DNA of 64,000 bases, taken from the NCBI RefSeq assembly GCF_000283155.1, contig NW_004454195.1, forward strand, positions 11,122,872 to 11,186,871. Reading direction: 5' to 3'. Below are positions 10,906-23,615 of the stretch, in pieces. Position 1 is the stretch's first letter; every line of letters starts with the position of its first letter. Source of the DNA: Ceratotherium simum simum. Its lineage: Eukaryota; Chordata; Mammalia; Perissodactyla; Rhinocerotidae. Made by a program: the position numbers and the translations under genes. The notes under the pieces are model-generated. The model had not been told where the DNA came from. It did no database searches and saw nothing but the letters and a program-made list of their open reading frames with translations.

Positions 10906-11330
10906 ATACAAAAGGTTTCCTTTTCCTAGAAAAATATATATTCAAATATATGAAGCCGGTATTTCTTATTAAATCACTTTTGTCTTTAATCCTTTTATAA
11001 ATCATCTGAGGTAAGAATATACAAATAGATAATTACCTACTAATTCTTATAAATCAACTCGAGCTACTGGACAAATGACTATTTTCACTGCCCTAAATGT
11101 ATAGTACCTACTATTCTACTCAAACCCTCTTCCTCCACTACTCAATTCCTTTGATATTGAAGATGCAAACTTGGCTTGTATTTTGAAGCAAGGTCCCTCC
11201 AGTGGACACCCGTTGTTCTGTCTACCTAGGACCTTTTTTTCTCCTGTAGACCACACCGCTCCCTTCCCAACTGCCACAGCTTCTTCGGGGAGATGTTCTC
11301 CACTCACTCAAATGACGTGATTGCAGTCGG
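10906..11330. other. No recognisable feature
   Basis: AT-rich sequence with no gene or repeat signature that I can support. Confidence 0.5.
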
Positions 11331-11339
11331 GCTGCGTGC

Positions 11340-11830
11340 ACCAGTCGCAGTACCTCCCTTCTCTCCAAAGGTGTGGATCTGTGACCCAGGCCTGGCTAAT
11401 CACAGTACTCCATTATCCCCCTGCTCACAGGGATTAGTCTGCATGGGCACGAGACTCAAAGCTCCTTCCTAGGATTTTTTTTATCTGAAGCTAGGGGAAG
11501 AGAGAACATGCCAGGGGCCAGGGGAGGGAGCACAGAACCATAAAACGATGTATCAAGGAACTGTCATGCCATCAAGAGGAAGAATAAGAGAGAATAAAGC
11601 CAAAAGTAAAAAGAGAAGTGAAAGAAAGCAGGAGGCAGACATATAGACAAAGGCAAAAGGAAAGCAGGAGGCAGACATATAGACAAAGGCAAAAGACAGA
11701 TGTACACCTGATGAGAGCTGAACTGAGTTTCTGGATCTAACTATGTGTGAAGGCTTCTGTGAGCCGATAAATCCCTTTTTTGCTTATGCTAGTTTTTTGG
11801 TTGGATTTCTGCTACTTACAACACAAGGAG
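11340..11830 (+). repeat. Ancient LTR-like or LINE-like repeat, family not named
   Basis: The phrase 'gtgacccaggcctggctaat' and the end 'gccgataaatccctttttt...gcttatgctag' match an old mammal-wide repeat that I recall but cannot name. A 36-bp perfect tandem duplication lies inside it (11624-11695). Confidence 0.5.
11624..11695 (+). repeat. Perfect 36-bp tandem duplication
   Basis: Two identical head-to-tail copies, 11624-11659 and 11660-11695, start gaaagcaggaggcagac and end aaaggcaaaag. No mismatch is visible, so the duplication is recent compared with the repeat around it. Confidence 0.95.
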
Positions 11831-11959
11831 CCATGATAAAATTACCACGCTGTATTTGACTTTGAGAACTTATTGTTTTTAGATCTAGGTTCCTACTTAT
11901 TACTACAGAAATTATAAATAATTGGATAAAACAACCCAGAGCCAATAGGAATTCTTTTA

Positions 11960-12090
11960 AAATTTCATTTCCACGTGTGTGCACACACATGAACGCACGC
12001 ACACATATACATACAAATTTATATACACAAATATACAAATGTCATCATACATATTGTTTGTTTATTAGTGGTCTGTGTGTGTATGTGTGT
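11960..12090. repeat. Degenerate CA/TG and TA simple repeat
   Basis: A mixed run of ca, ac, gt and ta dinucleotides ('gtgtgcacacacatgaacg', 'gtctgtgtgtgtatgtgtg') with no long pure tract. Confidence 0.7.
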
Positions 12091-13372
12091 TCTTTTTTAT
12101 CTGGTTAATTTCTCCTCTTCACTTCCCTCTACCCATATCAGCCTAAATGCTACCCCCTTACCCCTAGTAACCCATATTAACTACCTGGTATGTTTTCTTC
12201 CATATATATTCCATGTACATATATTTATCCATGTACATATACTTGTAAAGACACACATAAGCACAATTTTTTCCATTGTTTTTTTCTAACTACTATATAA
12301 TACCCAGGTTTCTGCATCTTGCTTTTCCCATTCAATACTGGAAAATCTCTCAGTTCAACTGATAAAGCCCTAAATTCCTTTTTTAATGGCTGCATAATAT
12401 TTCACCATTCAAATGTATTATAATATAGCCGACCATCCCTCTCTTGGTAAGTATTCATTTATCTCCATTTTTCCCCAACACAAACATTACTGCAGAACAC
12501 AACCTCGTAATATACATCCTTACATACAGGTGTTTTTATTTCTTTAAGAGATCAAAGAGTGGAATTTCTGGATCAAACAGATATTACTTCTAACATATGA
12601 TGCCAGATTGCTTCCCAAAAAGACTGTAACACATACTTCAACCAGTAACAGGAGTACTCTTTTCCCCTAACAGCAACAGATGTTATTGAGCTTTTAAGTT
12701 TTGGCCAGTGTGAGGGTGATAAATCATAATCTGAGTTTGAGTGTCTTCTCATTTGTTGGCCTTCTGCATTTGCTCCTCTGTGAACTAAGTCTCCATATTT
12801 TTTGTTTACTTTTCTATTGGGTTGTTGGTTGGGTCTTTCTAGTCAATTTGGAAATGCTCTTTGTCACTGCAGGTACTCTTTCCCCTGTATTGCGAACATG
12901 TCCCCTAAATTCACTATTTATTGGCTTTGCTTAATATCCTTCGAAACACAAAATATTTCACTCTTTGTACAGTTACATGTTTATCTTTTCTCTTGTAGCT
13001 TCTGAGTCTCCAATCTTAGTAAATACTGCTCCTAATATACATGTCGTTATTTTCTTACAAAATTTGTCTTGCTTCATTCTAAACTTTTTTTCATTTTTAT
13101 TGTGGTATAAAATAGGATCCTAATTTTATTTTCTTCCAGGTCAACGGCCATCTGTGTCAATCCCGTTTGTTAAATAATCCATTATTTTCTGATTAACTGA
13201 AATATAATCTCTGTCATATATTAAATTTTCATGCTTTCTGAAATCTATGTCTGATTTTCTACTGTATTCCATTGATCTAGCCATCTGCCTCAACCATAAT
13301 AATTTGAATACCATGCCTTTTGAGTATAGTCTGATACCTGGTAAATTAACTCTCCCCTCAGTAGTCTTTTTT

Positions 13373-13500
13373 ATTAATTCATTCAACTATTTATTAAGGG
13401 TCTACTACATTCCAGACACAGTTATAGGTGCTGAGGATTCAACAGGGAGCAAATCCCTTCCCTCATGGAGCTTATGTTCTAGTGGTTTGGAAGGAGGTGG
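13373..13500 (+). repeat. Ancient mammal-wide repeat fragment
   Basis: It carries the signature 'attcattcaactatttatta...ctacattccagacac...ggtgctgaggattc...cctcatggagcttatgttctagtgg'. The same family recurs at about 21855, 28578, 31656, 49345, 53640 and 60170. I recognise the consensus but cannot give a reliable name. Confidence 0.65.
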
Positions 13501-14044
13501 CAGAGGAATTCTTCTCTTGGCTATCGCGGCACTTGACCTTCTGTTACAAACTTGCAGATCATTTTATCAAATTGAAAAACAAATTTTGGGGATTGGAATT
13601 GGAATCGCATCACATGTATACTTCAATATTAAGACAATCCAAGAACACGGCATGTCTCTCATTTGTTCAAATCTTGCTTTACGTTCTTTGATGAGACATT
13701 TTCATTTTCTCTCTGTTTCATGCCTTTCTTTTAAACTTATTCTTTAGTATTTTTTTGTTTTTTTCACTATTCTAATTTTTTTCCATTTTTCATTTCTAAG
13801 AACCTATTGCTCTTATGGGGGAAGGGGCCCTTGATTTTGTTTATTTATTTTGAATCCAGCCACTTAAAAATTCTCTTATTCATTCTAATAGGTTTTATTG
13901 AGAGTCTCCTGGATTTGCCAGCTATACGATCATATCATTAGGAAAAAGAGATAGTTTCAGCTTGTCTTTTCCAATATTTATTCAGTTATTTCATTTCCCT
14001 TGTTTTAATGAATTCACTAGAAACTCCAAGTTAACTAATAATTC

Positions 14045-14165
14045 CGACAAGAATGTAAGCTCCACAAGTCAAGGCCTTTTGCCTTCCTTATTCATTCCTC
14101 GTATCACAGAAAAATAGCCTGGTTCAAAATAGGTGCTGAAAAGATATTTGTTAAATGAATGAGTG
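14045..14165 (+). mobile_element. L2 3' end
   Basis: 'gaatgtaagctccacaag...ataggtgctgaaaagatatttgttaaatgaatg' is the standard L2 3' terminus, inserted within the antisense L1 region. Confidence 0.75.
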
Positions 14166-16600
14166 CAGAGTGACAGCAAGGCTGTTTAGTTCCTAATATT
14201 AATTGTAATTCCTGTGTGTTTTGCTGTTTAGAATGATACTCACTGTTGCTTTTGGTAAATGGTCTATTATATTAGTTTCTTTCCATTCCTTCTGTTCTTA
14301 ATTTATACTTTTTATTACTAAAGTTTATGCATTTTATTAAATGCTTTTTCAGCATGTATTGATGTGATCACATGGTTTTCTATCTTTAATTTGATCACGT
14401 GAGGGATTGCACTGATAGATTTCCACTCTTGTATTTTTGGAATAAACTCTACCTAAGTCATAGTGGGGGGTCTCAAATACACTGATGGGTTCTATCTGCT
14501 AATATTTTATTTAGAATTTTTGCATCTATATTCAACATTACATTTGTCCCTAGACTTGTTTTTGTACTGTACCGGGTTTTGTAATTAAATGTATGCTTAT
14601 TTTACAAATTAATTAGGAGCTTTTCATCATCTCCTGGAATCGTTTAAATAAGGATAAAATTATTTGTTTTTTAAAGGTTACATAAAACTCAGCTGTAACT
14701 CCATATGATCCCAATGCCTTTTTAAACAATAGACCTTTAATCACTTTTCCAATCTCTTTTATGGCATAGTCTTATTCAAATTTTTCACTTCTTCTGGAGT
14801 CAAATTTGGACATTTACATTTGGCAAGGAAATAATTCAATTTTTCTGGTTTTTCTAAGTTGTTGCCGTAAGTTAAATGCGGTTATCTTTGTTATTTTCTT
14901 TGAATCATTCCTGCATCCCTGATTATGTCCTTTTTCTCATTTCTAGTAACTTTTTTACTCTTCATTAATTTCCTAATCAGAGATATAAATCTTTATATCT
15001 ATTTTATTATTTCAAAGAGCTATTATATGTATTTATCCTTCCTATTATTTTTTATTTTATTACTTCAGCTTTTATTATGCTCTCTTTCTAATTTATTTTA
15101 GTTTGTCATTCCTTTTTCTCAATTCATAATAAGAGTACACTTTGTCTTCATTCTTAAATAATGAAAACATCTAAAGGCTGTAAAATTTCCACGGGCTACA
15201 GCCTTCACTCTATCCCACAGCTTCTGGAATAAATCATGCTCCTTTTATTAATTTCTAGATACCTTATAAACTGACTTTTGTTTTCTCCTTTGAATCAAAG
15301 GTTATAAAGAGTATTTTTAAATTTCCAAATAGCAAAGTTTCCTTTTTATTACCTTCTGTTAGTTATTTCTAATATTATTGCATTATAATCTGAGAACAAG
15401 ATCTATAAAAATCTCTTTTCCCTTGAATTCGTTAAGGTCTTCTTTGTGGTAAAACATATGATTGAGTTTTCTAAGTAATCCAGAAAAGAATATTCTGTAT
15501 TCAAGGGATGTAAGGTTCCAGCACATCTGTTAAATATAACTTTTTTATTTATTCAATTTCTCTCTCTTAGGAGTCTGTACACGGTTAACGCAGGTTGGGA
15601 CAAGTGAGAAAGGTTTATTAAAATGTCTCACCATAACTATATTTGCATTTCTAATATTTCTGCTTTACAGATTTAGTGGCTATGTTATTTAACATATACA
15701 GGTTTATTTATCTTCTTCATAAACTGTGCCTTTTTAAAATCATTATATAATGTCTTTCCATATCTTATTTATGCCTTTCACTTAAATACCACCTGTCTAA
15801 ACCTAATGTTGCTAGTTCTTCTGACTCTGTATTTGCCTGGGATCTTTGTCCATCCTTTTGTTTTCAACTTCTCTCACTTTGTTTCAAGCATTTCTTACAA
15901 ACACTATATAACTGGTTTTTGCTTTTTAATTCAGTCTAATAATATTAAAGTTTTAACAGGAAAATGCAGTTCATTTGCATCTAATGTAAAGACTGTTATA
16001 TTTGAACTTACTCTTTCCTTCTCACTTAACTGATTTAGAAAACTTTCCTCTGCTATTTTCTCTCTTCATCTTGAGGTGTTTCTGATTAACTGTTTGATAC
16101 TATTTTCTTGAGTATTTTTGTTAGAAAATGCGTGACGATACCTTTGAATTCTTACATAGGAGGTTTCTTTCACCCTGACAGGGAAACGGCACCTTACTAT
16201 GTATGTGATTTTCAGGCTGCCAGCTTTTCGTCTCCATGGTCTACAGAAGTTAATCCACTATCTCTAGCTTCCTGTGTCATAGACGAGAAATCTGCTGCTA
16301 GTCTGATACGTCTTAATGGCAGGTAATTTGTTCTCTCTGCCTGGAAGCTTCTAAGATTTTGCTTTTTATTCTTAACGAGTTCAAGAACTTCTCCAATATA
16401 TACAGAGATGTCTTTTTTCATAAATCTTGCTGGGAACTTGATGAGCCATTTGAATTTACAGACTCATGTCTTGATCTTTAAGCTCAGAAAATTTGTTTCT
16501 TCCAGTTATTTAACTACATATTGCCTTTCCTCCATCTGTTCCTTTTTTTCCTTCTGGCTCTCCTGTTACTTACATGTTATATTTCCTATATATATTTTCT

Positions 16601-16981
16601 TTTTTTTTTTTTTAAGTTTATTTATTTTTCCCCCAAAGCCCCAGTAGATAGTTGTATGTCATAGTTGCACATCCTTCTAGTTGCTGTATGTGGGACGCGG
16701 CCTCAGCATNNNNNNNNNNNNNNNNNNNNNNNNNNNNNNNNNNNNNNNNNNNNNNNNNNNNNNNNNNNNNNNNNNNNNNNNNNNNNNNNNNNNNNNNNNN
16801 NNNNNNNNNAAGCCCCAGTAGATAGTTGTATGTCATAGTTGCACATCCTTCTAGTTGCTGTATGTGGGACGCGGCCTCAGCATGGCCGGAGAAGCGGTGT
16901 GTCGGTGCGCGCCCGGGATCCGAACCCAGGCCGCTAGTAGCGGAGCGCGCGCACTTAACCGCTAAGCCACAGGGCCGGCCC
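16601..16981 (-). mobile_element. ERE SINE, antisense, interrupted by an assembly gap
   Basis: It begins with a T-rich complement of the tail and ends with the complement of the tRNA-like head (..ccacagggccggccc). The body carries the 'agatagttgtatgtcatagt' variant also seen at 54679 and 61004. Target duplications are imperfect (tcctatatatattttct at 16584-16600, tcctagatctattttct at 16982-16998). A 100-N gap at 16710-16809 is flanked by identical 74-bp sequences, so the true element is probably about 200 bp and continuous. Confidence 0.9.
16710..16809. other. Assembly gap, exactly 100 N
   Basis: The round size is a conventional unknown-length gap. The 74 bases before it (16636-16709) and after it (16810-16883) are identical, so the contig ends overlap. 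Confidence 0.97.
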
Positions 16982-18415
16982 TCCTAGATCTATTTTCTCT
17001 TGTGATTTCCGTCGCTTTATATTTTTGTTCTATGCTTGTAGATTCTGCCACTTGACTGACCAGGCTACATCTCCTTCACTCATCTACTAAAATGTTTGAT
17101 TCGAAAATCATGCATTTCATCTCTAGGAAGTCCTTTGGTCCTGCATTTAAATCTCCTTATGTGCTCTTACTATTTTTTGTCCGGTCGTCATCCGTCTCCA
17201 GCTGCCGCTCTATGACATTACCACGTGTTCTATGTGTTCTCATGGACTGTCTTCTCTTTGGCTGTGGTGCATTTTTTCTCTGTTATATCACTGGAGTTCA
17301 GGTCTGACTGTTGGAGGACCCACGTGACTGCACTTCTGTGAGTGGTGGGAGTACAGTGGTCTCTACTCCTGTGGTCTAGCAGTATGACAGCAGGCAGGCG
17401 CCAGGGCCCTGCCAAGGCACCAGGGAGGAAGACTTTCTGCTTCGAAGTCTCCTCACACTCTCCCAGCCTCCAAAGGACTCACCCCAAGTGTTCATTTCTC
17501 CTTGGTCTCTTGTGGGACACACACACACACTCATGCATATAGAATGGGGTGAGGGCAATTTCAATTTTCCTCCCAGGAGTCCCCCAACCTCTGCAGGTCA
17601 AGCTCTTTATAGTATCCCATGCATTCTGATCCTCCCCTAGGACTCATCAGATGCCAGTCTTCAGTGCCAGCCCAGCCAAGGAAGAAAGCCCCCACCTGTT
17701 CCCCCTCACCTTCAACTTCCACAGAGCTCAGGACTCTGCTGGCTCCAGGAGTGGTTTGGGTCAGAAGAGGCAGACAGTGTAGAATTGAGAATGGCAGCAC
17801 AGTGAGCCACTTTACCTTGCTATCTTGCCAGAATCCTTGTCAACTGTAATTCTTGGATTTCTTTTTTCAAACATTTATCCAGATGGGAAACACAGCAATT
17901 TGTGATAAAAGTTTAATTTGAGGAGAACATCGGCAGTCCTAATCATGTTCAGTGAATATTACATAAAAAAAGTATCAAACTGATATTCATCCCTAAGTTC
18001 ATAACTATTCTTGAAATTCACTTTTTAAAAAACTCTCCCTTTTACACATTCTTCTGTTTCCCTTCTACAGCAAACTGTCTATCTTTTCTAAATAGCACCT
18101 TTCAAGTTCTACATCTTATTTCAGAAAGTTGTATTAGCACACACCAATTATATCAAAAAGCCATTAGATAAAAATTATTCATATTTTTCTATTTCAAAAA
18201 CATTCATATATACTTTTAAAAACTTAGATGTTTGGGGTCTTTGCTGTTTGAATCTTAGTCTGTTTGGGGTCTTCTTCCCCAGTTTTTCAGAATATAACTC
18301 TTCTATTTCAATTTTAAATTTATTAGTAGACCATTTTATCTACATATCCTTTGCCCTTCCGTATCATGTGTAGTAGTACTGTCTGCAGATGTGGCTGTAA
18401 TAACTATCCACAGCC
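16982..18415. other. No firm feature; possible L1 5' relic
   Basis: The first 200 bases read like the antisense start of an L1, but I cannot align them. The rest includes GC-richer text around 17350-17830 with short open frames on both strands that have no domain, splice or repeat support. A short ACACAC run lies near 17518-17530. Confidence 0.4.
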
Positions 18416-18419
18416 CTGC

Positions 18420-18900
18420 AAGAACTTTGCAGTGTGACTTTCTGTTCATCCCATCAACAGGTAGAGGAATCTGCTTCCCCACCCCTCAAATCTAGGCTGG
18501 CCCTGGGACTCCTTTGACTAACAAAATAAAGCTGAAGTGACTTTGTGAGAGTTCTGAACCCTGACCTCAGGGTGCCCAGCAGCTTCTGCTCTTGCCCTCT
18601 TGCAACCTAGGCTCGTCTCCCTGAAGATGAGAAATCAGACAGCGAGAGAGAAGCCCAGACAAAAGCCAGCACCAACACCAGTCACGTGAGTGACACCGTC
18701 ATAGACCCACTGGCCTCAGTTGAACCACCGGTGACTACAGCCAACTGAATGAACGACCCCAAGAGAGACCAGCAAGATTCATCCCTACAGAGCCCAGTAG
18801 AAAATGCTGATCCACGGAATCATGAGCAAATAAACAGCTGTTGTTTTAGGCCACCAAGTTTTAAGGTGGTTTGTTTTGTAACGATAGATAACCAACACAT
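18420..18900 (+). mobile_element. MLT1-like (MaLR) LTR
   Basis: The end 'gcaaataaacagctgttgtttt...ggccaccaagttt...taacgatagataaccaacaca' matches the 3' end of MLT1-class LTRs. The middle ('cttgcaacctaggctc') also fits. The 5' boundary and target duplication are not clear. Confidence 0.65.
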
Positions 18901-18904
18901 CCCC

Positions 18905-20735
18905 TTTCCAAACTAATCCAAAGCTAATCTCTGTCCAAAGAAATTATTTTCCTCATTTATCAATGGTCATCATTCCTACCTAGAAGACTTGCTTATGTGC
19001 TTTGAAGCTTTCTAACCCTGTAGTTCTTGCAATTTTTGTTCATGTTAGGAAATTCTTGGTCAAAAGACAATTTCTGTATATTCTTCTGTATATAAACTTT
19101 TATAATTTTTATTATAATAACTTCTGTTAACAGTCTCTCTAAGAAGCTCAAAAATTTTAGAAACATTGCATAACCTTCACAATAGTGAAGGGCAAGTATA
19201 ATTCCCATTTAGTAGATGTGTAAAAGCCCAAAGAAGGTAAGCATTTTTTCCAAAATTACATGAAAAATCAGGACAAAGGAGGTTCAAAAAATATGCTGTC
19301 ACTGTGATCCTATTTTTTGCCTGTTCAGGGCTCTATCTTGTGTATCACTCCACTGTCCATATGAATTAATTTTATACACCTCAGGGGGAGTTTAGGTTCT
19401 CTCAAGTATTTCTCATTCAGGTTTCAGTTAGCCTGCATCATGCTCAGAGTCCATCAACCATTTTAATTTGGCATTAACAGGACAGGCTACATTTTTCTCC
19501 TTATGAAACAGTAACAACTGCCAAGTTTCAACTCTCATTTCCTGGATCCTCCTCCCAGCCTGGAAAATAAACAATATTAACATTGCTCTCTACATGACAA
19601 GCAATATATTTTAAAGGGCTCGCCAACAAAAAAACTGATATAAATTAAGAAATTGTCATTCCCATTATCTCTAGTTTCTGTTGTGAGAGATGGTGGGTGC
19701 TAAAGCCTTGCTTCTATCTTTAATTTCTTTTTATGCAAAATGGAACATCACTCTTCAAACATTTTCATTTCATGATCATCAGTTTTTATGACAGCCTAAA
19801 TTCTTTGACTAATAATTTTATCCCCCAAAATATACGAGAGATGCTGGCATTGTAGCAGCATTCTTCTTCGTGAATAATCAAGGCAGGACACTGGTTTTTA
19901 AGCTCAGCTATTGATAAACGACACACACTTGCCATCTCTCAAATGCCAAATCTCTCATTCACAAAACCCCATGCTCCAAATCTTAGTATTCATGGCACTT
20001 GAGTCTCAAATTAGGCTTAAACCACACATGTGGCATCTACTCTCAAGAAAGTCCAGCTTTTCCATCCGGAGATTCATTAAGTTGGCTTCCAGTTAGAGTT
20101 TGAAAGATTCATATTCCTGTTAATAATTACTAATCACCAATAATATCCTAGTCTCAGTCCCAATTATCATAGTTCTTCCTTAGGGAACATTAATAATGTT
20201 TGAAATTTTGTATAGCATGAGACTATCAGAATTGAGGTTTTTTTTCTATGTCTTTTCATTAAAAACAATCCCTCTTGCTATAATAAAAGGCTCTGACTTA
20301 GAAAACCCTAAAAGAATAGGCTCAACAGATGCCGAGCACTCATTCTTGAAGGATCAACAGCTGACTCTAAATCAATTTAACCTGCAACACCGATAACCCT
20401 TAATGGTTGCTTGGCAGCATACTGAGCACTTCTAGAAAACTTCCCTCAAAGATTAAAACTCTTTTAATCCTCCAAGACCAAGCAATTTAATTTGATGGAT
20501 AATCATAATCTATTTATTAGAATACAGTCAAGTTAATGATCTAGAATTCTAGGCTATTAATTTTGGATGAGAGGCCACTATTTACACATATGAAGGAGGG
20601 ATTTATGATGCATCGTTTGCAAGTGGTTTTAAACCAATGAATGTCCAGCAACAAGGGATAAAAAACAGGTACCCCTCACTCCACATTGCTGCAACCTCAG
20701 GACCCTGGATGTGCAGGCAGGCGCATGACCATCAC
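18905..20735. other. Mostly unique sequence with a weak MIR
   Basis: A degraded antisense MIR-like block lies at about 19150-19310 ('ttcccatttagtagatgtg...aaattacatgaaaaatcagg'). Elsewhere I see only AT-rich unique sequence. Open frames at 19911-20096 and 20196-20396 have no supporting motif. Confidence 0.45.
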
Positions 20736-20739
20736 TTGC

Positions 20740-20930
20740 AGGCAGTCTGAAATGGAAGCACTTAGGATCTGGAATAAGGGGATCTAGATTTGGGACCTGG
20801 CTCCGACACTGACTGGTCATATGATCTTGCACTAAGAGATAACACCTACCTCACAAGGCTGTTATGAGGATCCAATGAAATCAAATAGGTATAAATATTT
20901 TGCATAAATAAGCACTATACGAATGTGATC
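20740..20930 (+). mobile_element. MIR SINE
   Basis: 'gacctggctccgacactgac...acacctacctcacaaggctgttatgaggat...aagcactatacgaatg' follows the MIR core and 3' part in order. Confidence 0.75.
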
Positions 20931-21557
20931 AGAAATTCAGAAACAACGTATCCATTGATAATTTTAAAGTACTTCAGCACTCGAAACTGAAAGTAGATAT
21001 AAGAATGTGCATTGAACACGGTATCAAAAGGTACACAGGTTTTCTGTCTATAGATAGAGCACCCAGCAAGTAAAACATAATCTACCAATTTTGCAATATT
21101 GTTAATAATCTCAACTACCTGATGAGTTGAGAGGAAATTTCATTATTTTTGGTCTTGCTTATTCTATCTAAATGGGGCACTAACAGATAATGTATAAGTC
21201 TTATAAGTTTAAATCGTTTGCTTGGTGCCTTACTCTTTACTTGGAAGAGGCAAACAAAGATATAATTTAAAAAGATCACGGGTTAATAGGAATACAGGCT
21301 GCAAATTACATTATCAAAAGTGACTAAGTCCTTTCCCATGAGACAAATCTCTTTACTGTTAATTCCTTCCTCCATAATTTCCCTTGGCCAAAGTTTCATA
21401 AAACTCTCTAATCGTATCAAGAAAGAACAAAATGTCTACAGAAACTGACGTAGGTGACTGCACCGTTTCTGCAATTTCAAACTTAAGGAGAAGTGGGTTA
21501 ATTATTTTGATGCTGATTTCACTAAATGAAACTAATACTACAACACAGAAACTCAAG

Positions 21558-21620
21558 TGTTCTCTCTTCTTCAGATAGAGAAGAGAGAACATTGTAACTG
21601 TTCTCTCTTGAGAACAGTTG
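21558..21620. repeat. Twin hairpins built from a TGTTCTC/GAGAACA motif
   Basis: The first stem pairs 21558-21570 (TGTTCTCTCTTCT) with 21579-21591 (13 of 13 bp, loop 8). The second pairs 21598-21605 (CTGTTCTC) with 21610-21617 (8 bp, loop 4). A TTGTAAC direct repeat flanks the second stem. Four AGAACA/TGTTCT half-sites result. No known transposon covers it. Confidence 0.9.
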
Positions 21621-21854
21621 TAACAGCCTTTCTTTTGGAAGACAGAGGTAATAGACTTACCAGTCAAAAAAGTATATGATTATACTCCTGAAGCCATGGC
21701 TGAAAATCACAGACTTGCAATATATTTTTATCGATATATTAGCAATTGATAGGAAAGTCATCTTGAACTGCTATAGAAACTCACTTAAAAGAGCAACAGT
21801 TTGATCTTAATCCTTGATAGACTGACGATGTAGGCCTCTTTTGATGCTATCTCT

Positions 21855-21955
21855 TTCATTTAGTCATTCAACAAGTGTTAATGCCTACTTCTACCAGGCT
21901 ATGTGCTAGATGCTGGGGATGCAAAGACAAATAAGATGAGATTTCTGAAGGCAGA
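21855..21955 (+). repeat. Ancient mammal-wide repeat fragment
   Basis: 'cattcaacaagtgttaatgcc...ggctatgtgctagatgctggggatgcaaagac' matches the family seen at 13373 and 53640. Confidence 0.65.
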
Positions 21956-22755
21956 AGTTGATTATAAAGATAAATGGATCCTTTTCTGCCCTCATCTTGT
22001 TTCACATCTCAAGACCTGTCTACCCAATGACCACACCCTTCTCCCTGAAACCCTCTCATCGTTTCTATGATGTCACACTTCTTTTCCTGCCCACGCTTTC
22101 TCAATGTTCTCTGCCAGCTCCTCTTCCATCAAATCTCTAAATGTTGGAGCACCCTAGCACTTGGTCTTGAGCCATTGTTCCTTCTCTATCTGCCCTCTTT
22201 CCCTTGGATTGTCTCATCTACTCCAACACGTGCAAATACCACCTGACAACACCCCCAATTTTGTGTCTGCAACTCATACCTTTCCTCTGAATTCCAGACT
22301 GCCTACTGGACACCTCCACTTGTACTCTTACAAACATTTCAAATTTAACTTAAATCTAAGACAAGTCTTAATCGTCAACTCTAACCCCCACCCAACATAG
22401 CCTCCCCATCATAATAAATGGCACTACCATTCTCTCAGTTTTTCAGGCCAAAAACTAGGAGTCATCTTTGATTCTACACTGTATCTCACTCCTCACATCC
22501 AATCCATTGGCAAGTCAAGTCAATTCTACCTCCAAAGGATGTCTCCAATCTTCCAACTTCATCCAGTCTTTGACCTTGTCCATTACAAAACAGTCTCCTA
22601 ACTGACCTTCCTGCTTCTAATCTTGCCCCACTACAAACGATTTTCTTTGCAACAGCCAAAAGTGAGCTTCTAAAATTATAAATTAGATTATATCTATTCT
22701 CTGTTCAACAGTTTTCCATTACATAGAGATTAAAATCCAAATTCCATACAGTAAG

Positions 22756-23615
22756 GTACCGTAGTCCCCTCTTATCCACAGGGGATATGTTCTAAGACCC
22801 CCAGTGGATGCCAGAAAACCCAGATGGTACCGAACTCAAAATATACTATGTTTTTTCCTATACATACATACAAACCTATGATAAAGTTTAATTTATAAAT
22901 TAGGCATGGTAAGAGATTAACAAGAACTAATAATAAAATAGAACAATTACAACAATATAATAATAAAAGTTATGTGAAATGTGCTCTCTTTCTCTCTCAA
23001 AATATTTATTGTAGGGGCCCGCCTGGTGGCACAGTGGTTAAGTTTGTGCACTCTGCTTCTGTGGCCCGGGGTTTGCAGATGTGGAACCCAGGCGGACCTA
23101 CACACCACTCATCAAGCCATGCTGTGGTGGCATTCCACATACAAAAATAGAGGAAGATTGGCACAGATGTTAGCTCAGGGCCGATCTTCCTCACCAAAAA
23201 ACAAAACAAAACAAAAAAGCACTGAAAATATTTTATTGTACTGTACTCACCCTTCTTCTTGTGATGATGTGAGATGATACAATGCCTACGTGATGAGATG
23301 AAGTGAGATGAACGACATACGCATTGTGATGTAACGTTAGGCTACTATTGACTATGTATCCTCAGAAGGAGGATCATCAAGCTATGATGATGTAGATGGC
23401 TGGGGATCCAACAAAGGGACGATTCACATCCCGGGCAGGATGGAGCAAAATGGCAGGAGATTTCATCATGCTACTCAGAACAGCACACAATTTAAAACTT
23501 ACGAATTGTTTATTTCTGGAATTTTCCATTTAATATTTTCAGACCGCGGTTGACTGCGCCTAACTGAAACTGCAGAAAGTGAAACTGCAAATAAGGGGGG
23601 ACTACTGTACTGTAG
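22756..23615 (+). mobile_element. Tigger-type (Tc1/mariner) non-autonomous transposon
   Basis: The left end 'tagtcccctcttatccacag...agacccccagtggatgcc' and right end 'gaaactgcaaataagggggg' are complementary Tigger-type terminal inverted repeats. The internal text ('cctatgataaagtttaattt', 'gatgatgtgagatgatac') fits too. An ERE is nested at 23014-23224. No transposase frame is present. Confidence 0.8.
23014..23224 (+). mobile_element. ERE SINE, sense, nested in Tigger
   Basis: It has the ERE head, body and (caaaa)n tail. Target duplications are aaaatatttattgta at 22999-23013 and aaaatattttattgta at 23225-23240. Confidence 0.95.

Larger units (their letters stand above)
12200..16580 (-). mobile_element. 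Long antisense L1 (3' UTR and ORF2 end on the left)
   Basis: Read on the minus strand, this is an old L1. The left end holds the ORF2 C-terminal region ('aatggctgcataatatttca', 'ttctattgggttgttggttg'). The middle holds RT-region text ('gatgtgatcacatggttttc' near 14360 is the complement of a conserved L1 stretch). The right end approaches ORF1 or the 5' UTR and is hard to align. Stops are everywhere. Younger or unrelated pieces interrupt it: an ancient repeat at 13373-13500 and an L2 tail at 14045-14165. Confidence 0.75.

Noticed and set aside
13247..13747. 166-codon forward frame
   Set aside because: It spans an antisense L1 and an ancient repeat fragment and has no domain.
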